A stretch of 64,000 bases of DNA from Rahnella laticis. Its GTDB lineage: Bacteria > Pseudomonadota > Gammaproteobacteria > Enterobacterales > Enterobacteriaceae. This document shows, one piece after another, positions 11,283 through 19,591 of the stretch (position 1 is the first letter of the stretch; each line of letters opens with the position of its first letter). Made by a program: the position numbers and the translations under genes. Below the pieces are notes generated by a model that searched no databases, was not told the DNA's origin, and saw only the letters and a list, made by a program, of their open reading frames with translations. Where the stretch lies: contig NZ_JADOBI010000001.1 in NCBI RefSeq assembly GCF_015644585.1, forward strand, positions 248,001 through 312,000, read 5' to 3'.

Positions 11283-11623
11283 ACGAGGCGGTTTTTGGTG
11301 CTTTCTGATGTACTACTGAAGGGGTGGTTTTTTGATTAACTCAATGATAATAAACGAATAAAAACATTTTAATTTTTACAAATAAAGTTGATGGATGCTA
11401 AATTTATTTTTATTTATGCGTAAATGAAAATAAGCTATTGTTAATGGTTGTCGTCAATTTTACTTTGTGCTTTTTACAGATGAGTAACTTATTAAAAAGT
11501 CCGTGTGACTTATGTCAGAAAAATGACATCCGTCCTTTATTTCGCGGCGAATTACACGTCATTTTTTTGGCTGAGTCAAACATTTGGCGGTAAATAAACC
11601 CCCAAAGCCATTACGAAGTGAAA
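11283..11623. other. AT-rich regulatory gap between ycaO and focA
   Basis: About 340 nt without a gene. It holds A/T-rich tracts and a palindrome (ATGTCA-N6-TGACAT, 11512-11529). E. coli has several pfl promoters over a similar distance, so further focA-pflB start sites are likely here, but I cannot place them reliably. Confidence 0.4.
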
Positions 11624-11624
11624 T

Positions 11625-11653
11625 AAAAAAACCGGCAGAAAATTCCACCGGTT
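11625..11653 (-). terminator. ycaO terminator
   Basis: On the minus strand AACCGG pairs with CCGGTT around a loop that contains a further GAA/TTC pairing, followed by a run of seven T. It lies 26 nt after the ycaO stop. Confidence 0.8.
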
Positions 11654-11678
11654 CGTCGATTTTTTAAACGCCGGAAAA

Positions 11679-13442
11679 TCAGATTTTTGACCAGTAGCGG
11701 CGTTTTGCAACCTGGAGTTTTTCGTAAGCGCCCAGCAGAGCCTGATGAGCAGGCAATGCTTTGAGGTCAGCGTCTACGGCAAACAGACCGTGGAAACGTT
11801 CTTCGCCGCTGATGGCTGCTGAAGCATCATCAACTGCTTTCTGACCGTACATTTTCACGAATGCCGTGTAGTACTGAGCCGGATCACGATCTTCTTCCAG
11901 GGACAGCTGAAGAAGTGTTTGCAGACAACGGTAATAGTTGTTGCGCTCATCGCTGTAAACCGACGCGTTGAATTCATGCGCCCATTCAGCCCAGGTCAGC
12001 GCCTGATCCAAATCGCCGCCCGCCAGTGCCAGCATAGATTTCAGCTCGCCAACGCGCAGGGTGTACCAGCCGTTGTCTTTGCCGCTGGCGATGCCCAGAA
12101 GTTCACGAACGCGGGTAAAGTCATCCAGACCTTCATCATCCAGTTGTGTGATCATTTCCAGATAAGCTTCTTTTGGCAGATCGCTGTCGGGCAGAGCCAG
12201 CAACTGATCGCGCAAATGAGCGCCCATGCTGTTGTTGGCCAGCAGCAAATCTTCAGCCGGATAAATGTCAGACATACCCGGAACGATGATGCGGCAGGCG
12301 TACACGTCAAGATGCTCGTAATCCGCAATGTAAACTTCAGCGTCTTCTTTATCAAAGATTGCCATCAACGTGGCGAACTCTTCTTCCGTCGTGCCGCTGA
12401 AACTCCAGTCTGCGAACGGATAGTCGGCATCCTGTTTAAACATATCCCACGAAATCAGACCGCTGGAATCGATGAAGTGAGTTTCCAGATTGGCATGTTC
12501 AGCCACTTCTTCGTCATCGAAGGTCGGGGCGGTGAAGACGTCCAGATCTTTCAGGCTGCGGCCTTGCAGTAATTCAGTGACCGTGCGCTCCAGTGCAACT
12601 CCGAAGTCCGGGTGTGCGCCGAAGGAAGCGAAACAAGTCCCGTTTGCCGGGTTGAACAACACCACGCAAATGACCGGATAGTTGCCGCCCAGCGAGGCAT
12701 CGTAAGACAGGATAGGGAAACCTTCTTCTTCGAGTTTGGCGATGGCTTCAACCACACCCGGATAGCGCGCCAGTACGTCAGCAGGGATCTCTGGCAGGCT
12801 GATAGATTCCGCGATGATACGGTTTTTGACATAGCGCTCGAAGACTTCAGACAGACCCTGAACGCGGGCTTCGTTCGCGGTATTCCCGGCAGACATGCCG
12901 TTAGACACATACAGGTTACCGATGATGTTCATCGGAATATATACGGTTTCCAGGTCAGACTGACGGGTGAACGGCAATGCGCAAATCCCGCGATCCGGGT
13001 TGCCGGATTGCAGATCAATCAGATCGCTGGCGACCAGTTCTTTATCTGCATCGTAAAATGCGTGCAGACGCTCATCCAGAATACCTTCAGGCAGAAGGTT
13101 ATCTTCCGGCAGCGGGAACCATTTCTCGTTTGGATAATGCACGAAGTCGCTGTTGGCAATTTCTTTGCCCAGATAGAAGTCGGCGAAGAAATAGTTGGTC
13201 GACAGACGCTCAAAATACTCACCTAAAGCAGAAGCCAGAGCGGCTTTTTTGCTGGCGCCTTTACCGTTGGTGAAGCACAGCGGGCAGTCGCGGTCGCGAA
13301 TGTGCACTGACCAGACGTGGGGAACCGGATTCAGCCAAGAAGCTTCTTCGATATTAAAGCCGAGATCGGTGAGTTTTTGTTGGAAGCGGGAAATGGAATC
13401 TTCCAGCGCCGCGTCTTTACCAGGAATAAAAGTTTGCGTCAT
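11679..13442 (-). CDS. ycaO: YcaO, ribosomal protein S12 methylthiolation-associated YcaO-domain protein
   Basis: Founding member of the YcaO ATP-dependent cyclodehydratase-like family. In E. coli it is linked to RimO-dependent beta-methylthiolation of ribosomal protein S12 (established knowledge). From the ATG at 13442 it has 587 residues beginning MTQTFIPGKDAALEDSI, matching E. coli YcaO (586). A longer frame to 13505 adds 21 residues unlike the family and is not used. Visible YcaO-domain blocks include GKGASKKAALASALGEYFER and SAGNTANEARVQGLSEVFER. The C-terminal part is the TPR-like extension of this subfamily. ycaP, next to ycaO in E. coli, is absent. Confidence 0.93.
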   Translation of the reverse strand: MTQTFIPGKDAALEDSISRFQQKLTDLGFNIEEASWLNPVPHVWSVHIRDRDCPLCFTNGKGASKKAALASALGEYFERLSTNYFFADFYLGKEIANSDFVHYPNEKWFPLPEDNLLPEGILDERLHAFYDADKELVASDLIDLQSGNPDRGICALPFTRQSDLETVYIPMNIIGNLYVSNGMSAGNTANEARVQGLSEVFERYVKNRIIAESISLPEIPADVLARYPGVVEAIAKLEEEGFPILSYDASLGGNYPVICVVLFNPANGTCFASFGAHPDFGVALERTVTELLQGRSLKDLDVFTAPTFDDEEVAEHANLETHFIDSSGLISWDMFKQDADYPFADWSFSGTTEEEFATLMAIFDKEDAEVYIADYEHLDVYACRIIVPGMSDIYPAEDLLLANNSMGAHLRDQLLALPDSDLPKEAYLEMITQLDDEGLDDFTRVRELLGIASGKDNGWYTLRVGELKSMLALAGGDLDQALTWAEWAHEFNASVYSDERNNYYRCLQTLLQLSLEEDRDPAQYYTAFVKMYGQKAVDDASAAISGEERFHGLFAVDADLKALPAHQALLGAYEKLQVAKRRYWSKI

Positions 13443-13712
13443 TGAGTTCACTTTTGAGCGTGCTAAAAACGCGCAATGATACGGGGTTTTGCGCATTACC
13501 TCCATGTATTCGTGTTAACAATGTAATCGTGTTGTGAACTCAAAGGCTTGTAGGTAAAACGGGTGTAAGCGCCGCCGCGATGCCAGGGAAAAGTCACGAT
13601 TTGTGCGTTCTCTGTTCATGCAAACATAATCCCGCAAAATCAGTATTAAAAGGAAGAAAGAACCTTGCGTTCAGCCTCTCATCGCTGTTTATCAGGTCGT
13701 GATGAATAACCG

Positions 13713-13740
13713 TTGCAGACTGCTTGTCTGGGATGATAAA
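13713..13740 (+). promoter_or_regulatory. Candidate serC promoter
   Basis: TTGCAG (13713-13718) and GATAAA (13735-13740) are separated by 16 nt, 54 nt before the serC start. Only a sequence match; the 352-nt gap back to ycaO must also hold the divergent ycaO promoter. Confidence 0.4.
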
Positions 13741-13794
13741 ACCGGTAAATTAGTTGTTACTTTGTGGCTGTCTTAAGAGAAGTGGTGAGGGGAA

Positions 13795-14880
13795 ATGACT
13801 CAGGTTTATAATTTTAGTGCAGGTCCGGCAATGATCCCGGCTGAAGTATTGCGTCGTGCAGAACAGGAATTGTGCAACTGGCACGGACTGGGTACCTCGG
13901 TGATGGAAATAAGTCACCGTAGTAAGGAGTTTATCCAGGTAGCTGAAGAATCCGAAAAGGATATTCGTGACCTGCTGAATATTCCCCCGAACTACAAAGT
14001 GCTGTTCTGCCACGGTGGCGCGCGTGCGCAATTCGCCGCAGTGCCGATGAATCTGCTGGGCGATAAAGCGTCTGCTGATTATATCGATGGCGGCTACTGG
14101 GCACACAGCGCCGTTAAAGAAGCGCAAAAATACTGCACACCTAACGTCATTGACGTCACCACGACCTTTGATGGCAAACGCGGCATTCTGCCAATGAGCG
14201 AGTGGAAGCTGAATGCGGATTCTGCTTACGTTCATTACTGCCCGAACGAAACCATTGACGGTATTGCTATCGATGAAATGCCTGATTTCGGGGATAAAAT
14301 CGTTGTTGCTGACTACTCATCCTGCATCCTTTCGCGTCCTATTGATGTCAGCCGCTTTGGCGTAATTTATGCCGGCGCGCAGAAAAATATCGGCCCGGCT
14401 GGCCTGACGCTGGTCATCGTACGCGAAGATTTATTAGGTAAAGCACGCTCTGAGCTGCCATCTATCCTCGATTACACCGTGCTGGCTGAGAACGATTCCA
14501 TGTTCAATACCCCGCCAACCTTCGCCTGGTATCTGTCAGGCATGGTCTTTAAATGGCTGAAAGAACAGGGCGGTCTGCGCGAAATGGAAAAACGCAATCA
14601 GGCCAAAGCTGAACTGCTGTACGGTTCCATCGATCGCACCGGTTTCTACCGTAACCCGGTTGCGGCCGCGAACCGTTCGTGGATGAACGTTCCGTTCCAG
14701 ATGGCCGATGCGTCACTGGATAAATTGTTCCTGGATCAGGCGCAGGAAGCCGGCCTGCATGCGTTGAAAGGCCACCGCGTAGCCGGTGGGATGCGTGCAT
14801 CCATTTATAATGCAATGCCGATTGAAGGTGTCAAAGCGCTGACCGACTTTATGGCGGAATTCGAAAAACGCCATGGCTAA
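13795..14880 (+). CDS. serC: Phosphoserine aminotransferase SerC
   Basis: PLP enzyme for serine synthesis (3-phosphohydroxypyruvate to phosphoserine) and pyridoxine synthesis. The 361 residues start [19 protein letters not shown], typical of the family (E. coli 362). The PLP-lysine region is visible in [22 protein letters not shown] lies a few bases before the ATG. It precedes aroA by 104 nt, as in other enterobacteria where the two form an operon, but a strong hairpin stands between them. Confidence 0.97.
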   Translation: MTQVYNFSAGPAMIPAEVLRRAEQELCNWHGLGTSVMEISHRSKEFIQVAEESEKDIRDLLNIPPNYKVLFCHGGARAQFAAVPMNLLGDKASADYIDGGYWAHSAVKEAQKYCTPNVIDVTTTFDGKRGILPMSEWKLNADSAYVHYCPNETIDGIAIDEMPDFGDKIVVADYSSCILSRPIDVSRFGVIYAGAQKNIGPAGLTLVIVREDLLGKARSELPSILDYTVLAENDSMFNTPPTFAWYLSGMVFKWLKEQGGLREMEKRNQAKAELLYGSIDRTGFYRNPVAAANRSWMNVPFQMADASLDKLFLDQAQEAGLHALKGHRVAGGMRASIYNAMPIEGVKALTDFMAEFEKRHG

Positions 14881-14926
14881 GCGCGCTGGCTTTCGGGCCG
14901 GTACAATGCTTTAGTAAGAAGCCTTA

Positions 14927-14960
14927 AAAATGACCCCGGTTCGCTGTCCGGGGTCATTTT
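14927..14960 (+). terminator. Hairpin between serC and aroA (terminator/attenuator-like)
   Basis: A perfect 13-bp stem (AAAATGACCCCGG with CCGGGGTCATTTT) around an 8-nt loop, followed by only a short T tract. It lies inside the serC-aroA unit and probably lets part of the transcripts through. Confidence 0.8.
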
Positions 14961-14984
14961 ATGAAATGAAGAATTGGAGAAAGA

Positions 14985-16268
14985 GTGGAATCCCTGACAT
15001 TACAACCCGTTGCATTGGTTAACGGCAGCATCAACTTACCCGGCTCAAAAAGTGTTTCTAACCGTGCACTTCTACTGGCTGCTTTTGCACAGGGCACTAC
15101 CCGCCTGACTAACCTGCTAGACAGTGACGATGTGCGTCACATGCTGAATGCGCTAACTGAACTCGGTGTTACGCATCGTTTATCGGCGTCCCGCACAGAG
15201 TGCGAAATTGACGGGCTGGGCCACGCTTTTTCCAATGCTAAAGGGACTGAACTGTTTCTTGGTAATGCCGGAACGGCCATGCGCCCGCTGGCGGCGGCAC
15301 TGTGTCTGGGTGAACAGAATGTTGTGCTGACGGGTGAACCGCGGATGAAAGAACGTCCGATTGGCCATCTGGTTGATGCCCTGCGTCAGGGCGGCGCACA
15401 GATTGATTATCTCGAGCAGGAAAATTATCCGCCTCTGCGCCTGCGCGGTGGTTTCCGCGGCGGCGATGTCAGCGTGGATGGCAGCGTCTCGAGCCAGTTC
15501 CTGACGGCGTTGTTAATGACCGCACCGCTGGCTGAAAACGACACCACGATTCAGATTAAAGGTGATCTGGTGTCTAAGCCGTATATAGACATCACCCTTA
15601 ACCTGATGAAAACCTTTGGTATTGAAGTTGAGAACAACCAATATCAACAGTTCCATATCAAAGGGAAGCAGCAATACGTTTCACCGGGCGCTTATCTGGT
15701 GGAAGGTGATGCGTCATCCGCATCTTATTTCCTCGCGGCGGCAGCCATCAAAGGCGGCACTGTGCGTGTGACCGGCATCGGTAAAAACAGCATGCAGGGC
15801 GATATTCGTTTTGCTGACGTGCTGGAAAAAATGGGTGCGACCATTCACTGGGCTGACGATTATATTGAATGTACTCGCGGTGAGCTGAAAGGCATCGATA
15901 TGGACATGAACCATATCCCGGATGCGGCTATGACTATCGCCACGGCGGCGCTGTTTGCAGAAGGCCCGACCACGCTGCGTAACATTTATAACTGGCGCGT
16001 TAAAGAAACCGACCGTCTGGCAGCAATGGCCACCGAGTTGCGTAAAGCCGGCGCGACAGTTGAAGAGGGCGAGGACTACATCCGCGTTGAGCCGCCAAAA
16101 GCACTTAAATTCGCAGAAATCGGTACGTATAACGACCACCGTATGGCGATGTGTTTCTCGCTGGTGGCGCTGTCGGATACGCCAGTGACCATCCTTGATC
16201 CAAAATGTACGGCGAAAACCTTCCCGGACTATTTTGATCAACTGGCTGCGATCAGCACTCTGGCTTAA
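14985..16268 (+). CDS. aroA: 5-enolpyruvylshikimate-3-phosphate synthase AroA
   Basis: Shikimate-pathway enzyme joining PEP to shikimate-3-phosphate. It has 427 residues, the E. coli length. Conserved EPSPS blocks are visible: [33 protein letters not shown] (class I, glyphosate-sensitive type), [16 protein letters not shown] and FNDHRMAM-like [10 protein letters not shown]. The start is GTG at 14985, preceded by GGAGAAAG; the protein begins [10 protein letters not shown] as in E. coli. A terminator follows at 16293. Confidence 0.97.
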   Translation: MESLTLQPVALVNGSINLPGSKSVSNRALLLAAFAQGTTRLTNLLDSDDVRHMLNALTELGVTHRLSASRTECEIDGLGHAFSNAKGTELFLGNAGTAMRPLAAALCLGEQNVVLTGEPRMKERPIGHLVDALRQGGAQIDYLEQENYPPLRLRGGFRGGDVSVDGSVSSQFLTALLMTAPLAENDTTIQIKGDLVSKPYIDITLNLMKTFGIEVENNQYQQFHIKGKQQYVSPGAYLVEGDASSASYFLAAAAIKGGTVRVTGIGKNSMQGDIRFADVLEKMGATIHWADDYIECTRGELKGIDMDMNHIPDAAMTIATAALFAEGPTTLRNIYNWRVKETDRLAAMATELRKAGATVEEGEDYIRVEPPKALKFAEIGTYNDHRMAMCFSLVALSDTPVTILDPKCTAKTFPDYFDQLAAISTLA

Positions 16269-16292
16269 ACTCTTCCGGTATGTGTGAAGACG

Positions 16293-16318
16293 GCGGACAT
16301 CTTTGATGTCCGCTTTTT
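16293..16318 (+). terminator. aroA terminator
   Basis: GCGGACATC and GATGTCCGC form a perfect 9-bp stem with a TTT loop, followed by TTTTT. It stands 24 nt after the aroA stop. Confidence 0.9.
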
Positions 16319-16393
16319 GCTTTGAAGGTGTCAGAAACGTCCGCTTTTTAGGCAACTGAAAAATGCGGGGTAACAGTTGCCACAAAGGCAGCG

Positions 16394-16399
16394 TATAAT
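16394..16399 (+). promoter_or_regulatory. Candidate cmk promoter (-10)
   Basis: A perfect TATAAT, 64 nt before the cmk ATG and downstream of the aroA terminator. No convincing -35 is seen; TAACAG with 17-nt spacing is the nearest. Confidence 0.45.
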
Positions 16400-16463
16400 G
16401 TCGCTCCTGAATTAGTCGTCTGAGGCTAATGAAGCGGGTATTCCCCACCGAAAGGAGACAAAA

Positions 16464-17162
16464 ATGACGGCTTTAGCCCCGGTAATCACCGTTGATGGGC
16501 CAAGTGGTGCAGGTAAAGGTACTTTGTGTAAAGCTTTGGCCGAAGCCTTTAACTGGCACTTACTGGATTCCGGCGCCATTTACCGCGTTTTAGCGCTGGC
16601 GGCTTTACATCACCAGGTTGATATTGTCTCAGAAGAGGCGTTAGTTCCGCTGGCCGCACATCTCGACGTTCGTTTTGTCGCTCAGGATGGGCAGTTACAA
16701 GTGATTTTAGAAGGTGAGGATGTCAGCAATGAAATCCGCACCGAGACGGTCGGGAATACGGCCTCACAGGCTGCGGCTTTCCCCCGTGTTCGTGAAGCAT
16801 TGTTGCGTCGTCAGCGTGCATTCCGTGAAACGCCGGGCCTGATTGCCGACGGTCGTGATATGGGCACCGTGGTTTTCCCTGACGCGCCTGTGAAGATCTT
16901 TCTGGACGCGAGTTCAGAGGAACGTGCAAACAGAAGAATGCTACAGTTGCAGGAAAAAGGCTTTAGTGTTAACTTTGAACGGCTTTTAGCCGAGATCAAA
17001 GAACGAGATGACCGTGATCGTAACAGGCCTATCGCGCCCTTAGTGGCTGCTCCCGATGCGTTATTGCTGGATTCAACCAGCATGTCTATCGAGGAAGTCA
17101 TCGAAAAAGCACTGGCTTATGCCACAGAAATTCTAGGATTGCCGCAAAAACAAACCCGGTAA
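16464..17162 (+). CDS. cmk: Cytidylate kinase Cmk
   Basis: Phosphorylates CMP and dCMP to the diphosphates. The 232 residues carry the P-loop GPSGAGKGT (residues 12-20), the LLDSGAIYR nucleotide-binding block and [12 protein letters not shown]. It is five residues longer than E. coli Cmk, at the C-terminus. AAAGGAGAC gives a strong ribosome site. It precedes rpsA as in most proteobacteria. ycaL, between aroA and cmk in E. coli, is absent. Confidence 0.97.
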   Translation: MTALAPVITVDGPSGAGKGTLCKALAEAFNWHLLDSGAIYRVLALAALHHQVDIVSEEALVPLAAHLDVRFVAQDGQLQVILEGEDVSNEIRTETVGNTASQAAAFPRVREALLRRQRAFRETPGLIADGRDMGTVVFPDAPVKIFLDASSEERANRRMLQLQEKGFSVNFERLLAEIKERDDRDRNRPIAPLVAAPDALLLDSTSMSIEEVIEKALAYATEILGLPQKQTR

Positions 17163-17174
17163 TCGAGCCGTAAT

Positions 17175-17205
17175 CTGGTGCTGAAGAATATTCAGTGCCA
17201 GTTTT
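17175..17205 (+). terminator. Hairpin with T tract between cmk and rpsA
   Basis: CTGGTGCTGAA (17175-17185) pairs along 11 positions with TTCAGTGCCAG (17191-17201), with two G-T wobbles and a 5-nt loop, followed by TTTT. It could end part of the cmk transcripts before rpsA. Confidence 0.65.
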
Positions 17206-17318
17206 GGCTATAGTTTTTTTTAACCTCGCCGCAAGGATCTGTAGCGGGGCATTTGAAACAACCCCATCCAGCAGGAAGCCAGATGGACGTTAAACTTAAG
17301 AACCTAAAGATTATCAAC

Positions 17319-18995
17319 ATGACTGAATCTTTTGCTCAACTCTTTGAAGAATCCTTAAAAACAATCGAAACCCGTCCTGGTTCCATCGTTCGTGGTGTTG
17401 TTGTGTCTATCGACAAAGATATCGTACTGGTTGACGCCGGTCTGAAATCTGAGTCTGCAATCCCGGCAGAACAATTCAAAAACGCACAGGGCGAACTGGA
17501 AATCCAGGTTGGCGACGAAGTTGATGTTGCGCTGGACGCTGTTGAAGACGGCTTCGGTGAAACTCTGCTGTCCCGTGAAAAAGCTAAACGTCATGAAGCT
17601 TGGATCACGCTGGAAAAAGCTTACGAAGAATCTGCAACTGTTACCGGTGTTATCAACGGTAAAGTTAAAGGCGGCTTCACCGTTGAGCTGAACGGTATTC
17701 GTGCGTTCCTGCCAGGTTCACTGGTAGACGTTCGTCCTGTTCGCGACACGCTGCATCTCGAAGGCAAAGATCTTGAGTTCAAAGTCATCAAACTGGACCA
17801 GAAACGCAACAACGTTGTTGTTTCCCGTCGTGCAGTAATTGAGTCTGAGAACAGCGCAGAGCGCGATCAGCTGCTGGAAAACCTGCAGGAAGGCATGGAA
17901 GTTAAAGGTATCGTTAAGAACCTCACTGACTACGGTGCATTCGTTGATCTGGGTGGCGTTGACGGCCTGCTGCACATCACTGACATGGCTTGGAAACGTG
18001 TTAAACACCCAAGCGAAATCGTCAATGTTGGCGATGAAATCACTGTTAAAGTTCTTAAATTTGACCGTGAACGTACCCGTGTGTCACTGGGTCTGAAACA
18101 ACTGGGCGAAGATCCTTGGGTCGCTATCGCTAAACGTTACCCAGAAGGTACTAAACTGACTGGTCGCGTTACCAACCTGACTGATTACGGCTGCTTCGTA
18201 GAAATCGAAGAAGGCGTTGAAGGTCTGGTTCACGTTTCTGAAATGGATTGGACTAACAAAAACATCCACCCATCTAAAGTTGTTAACGTGGGCGATGTTG
18301 TTGAAGTTATGGTTCTGGATATCGACGAAGAACGTCGTCGTATCTCCCTGGGCCTGAAACAATGCAAAAACAACCCATGGCAGCAATTTGCAGAAACCCA
18401 CAACAAGAACGACCGTGTTGAAGGTAAAATCAAGTCAATCACTGACTTCGGTATCTTCATTGGTCTGGACGGCGGCATCGACGGCCTGGTTCACCTGTCT
18501 GACATCTCCTGGAACGTTGCAGGCGAAGAAGCAGTTCGTGAATATAAGAAAGGCGACGAAATCGCAGCTGTGGTCCTGCAAGTTGACGCAGAACGTGAAC
18601 GCATCTCCCTGGGCGTAAAACAACTGGCTGAAGATCCATTCAATAACTACCTGTCTGTTAACAAGAAAGGTACTATTGTTACTGGTAAAGTCACAGCAGT
18701 TGACGCCAAAGGTGCTACAGTTGAATTAGCTGGCGGCGTAGAAGGTTACCTGCGCGCTTCAGAAGCTTCTCGCGACCGTATTGAAGATGCAACTCTGGTT
18801 CTGAGCGTTGGTGATGAAGTTGAAGCTAAATTCACCGGTGTTGACCGTAAGAACCGTGTAGTAAGCCTGTCCGTCCGTGCTAAGGACGAAGCAGACGAGA
18901 AAGATGCAATCGCTGTTGTTAACAACAAACCAGCAGAAGAAAGCAACTTCTCTAACGCTATGGCTGAAGCATTCAAAGCGGCAAAAGGCGAGTAA
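17319..18995 (+). CDS. rpsA: 30S ribosomal protein S1
   Basis: Ribosomal protein that binds mRNA leaders and helps initiation. From the ATG at 17319 it has 558 residues (E. coli 557) with six S1 repeats; the last four carry clear [27 protein letters not shown]-type cores. A TTG at 17253 extends the frame by 22 residues but is rejected because S1 begins [13 protein letters not shown]. There is no clear Shine-Dalgarno; this is also true of E. coli rpsA, whose structured leader supports autoregulation. A hairpin with GC-rich arms (CCTCGC with GCGGGG near 17223-17248) is visible in the leader. Confidence 0.98.
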   Translation: MTESFAQLFEESLKTIETRPGSIVRGVVVSIDKDIVLVDAGLKSESAIPAEQFKNAQGELEIQVGDEVDVALDAVEDGFGETLLSREKAKRHEAWITLEKAYEESATVTGVINGKVKGGFTVELNGIRAFLPGSLVDVRPVRDTLHLEGKDLEFKVIKLDQKRNNVVVSRRAVIESENSAERDQLLENLQEGMEVKGIVKNLTDYGAFVDLGGVDGLLHITDMAWKRVKHPSEIVNVGDEITVKVLKFDRERTRVSLGLKQLGEDPWVAIAKRYPEGTKLTGRVTNLTDYGCFVEIEEGVEGLVHVSEMDWTNKNIHPSKVVNVGDVVEVMVLDIDEERRRISLGLKQCKNNPWQQFAETHNKNDRVEGKIKSITDFGIFIGLDGGIDGLVHLSDISWNVAGEEAVREYKKGDEIAAVVLQVDAERERISLGVKQLAEDPFNNYLSVNKKGTIVTGKVTAVDAKGATVELAGGVEGYLRASEASRDRIEDATLVLSVGDEVEAKFTGVDRKNRVVSLSVRAKDEADEKDAIAVVNNKPAEESNFSNAMAEAFKAAKGE

Positions 18996-19001
18996 TGACG
19001 G

Positions 19002-19020
19002 GGGGCGGCTCTGTCGCCCC
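19002..19020 (+). other. GC-rich hairpin between rpsA and ihfB
   Basis: GGGGCG and CGCCCC form a 6-bp stem with a 7-nt loop, just after the rpsA stop and without a T-run. Probably a processing or pausing element; ihfB is only 60 nt away. Confidence 0.5.
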
Positions 19021-19055
19021 GAAACGGTAGTTTAGCTGCAAAGCTTGGAGGTACT

Positions 19056-19340
19056 ATGACCAAGTCTGAACTTATTGAAAGACTTGCTGGCCAGCACTCT
19101 CATATCCCGGCGAAAGCTGTTGAGGATGCAGTGAAAGAGATGCTTGAGCATATGGCTGCAACCTTGGCTGATGGTGAACGCATCGAAATCCGTGGGTTTG
19201 GCAGTTTTTCTCTTCACTACCGTGCTCCGCGTGTGGGGCGTAACCCTAAAACGGGCGATAAAGTTGAGCTGGACGGCAAGTACGTTCCTCACTTTAAGCC
19301 AGGTAAAGAGTTGCGTGATCGCGCGAACATTTATGGCTAA
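19056..19340 (+). CDS. ihfB: Integration host factor beta subunit IhfB
   Basis: HU/IHF-family DNA-bending protein; pairs with IhfA to bind specific sites in transcription, replication and recombination. It has 94 residues, the standard length, with the DNA-intercalating arm [20 protein letters not shown] gives a strong ribosome site. It follows rpsA and ends at a strong terminator. Confidence 0.98.
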   Translation: MTKSELIERLAGQHSHIPAKAVEDAVKEMLEHMAATLADGERIEIRGFGSFSLHYRAPRVGRNPKTGDKVELDGKYVPHFKPGKELRDRANIYG

Positions 19341-19381
19341 GGTTTATTCCTGAAACATAAATGACTGCCTATAGCGAATGC

Positions 19382-19413
19382 AAAACGGTACCTTTAAGGT
19401 GCCGTTTTTTTTT
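19382..19413 (+). terminator. ihfB terminator
   Basis: AACGGTACCTT pairs with AAGGTGCCGTT (one G-T wobble) and is followed by a run of nine T. Confidence 0.9.
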
Positions 19414-19591
19414 GCAATTTTCGACCTGAAGACTGTTTTCGTTTTCTCAATTCTGCTGATTATTTGCGTAATGCCTCGCATCGATTTCTTCTGATACTTG
19501 TCCCTTTTCCGCTCAAAAACCATACTCCACCCCGGACGTTGATCTCACTTTAAGGCCGTTTAACGCTGAGGGTAAAAACATCAAAATCTCA

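Noticed and set aside
11332-11346. FNR-like sequence TTGATTAACTCAA upstream of focA
   Set aside because: The half-sites are one base too close to fit TTGAT-N4-ATCAA, and a better placed box lies at 11269-11282.
13443-13505. 21-residue N-terminal extension of YcaO
   Set aside because: The family begins MTQTFIPGKDAALEDSI; the extra residues lie in the promoter region.
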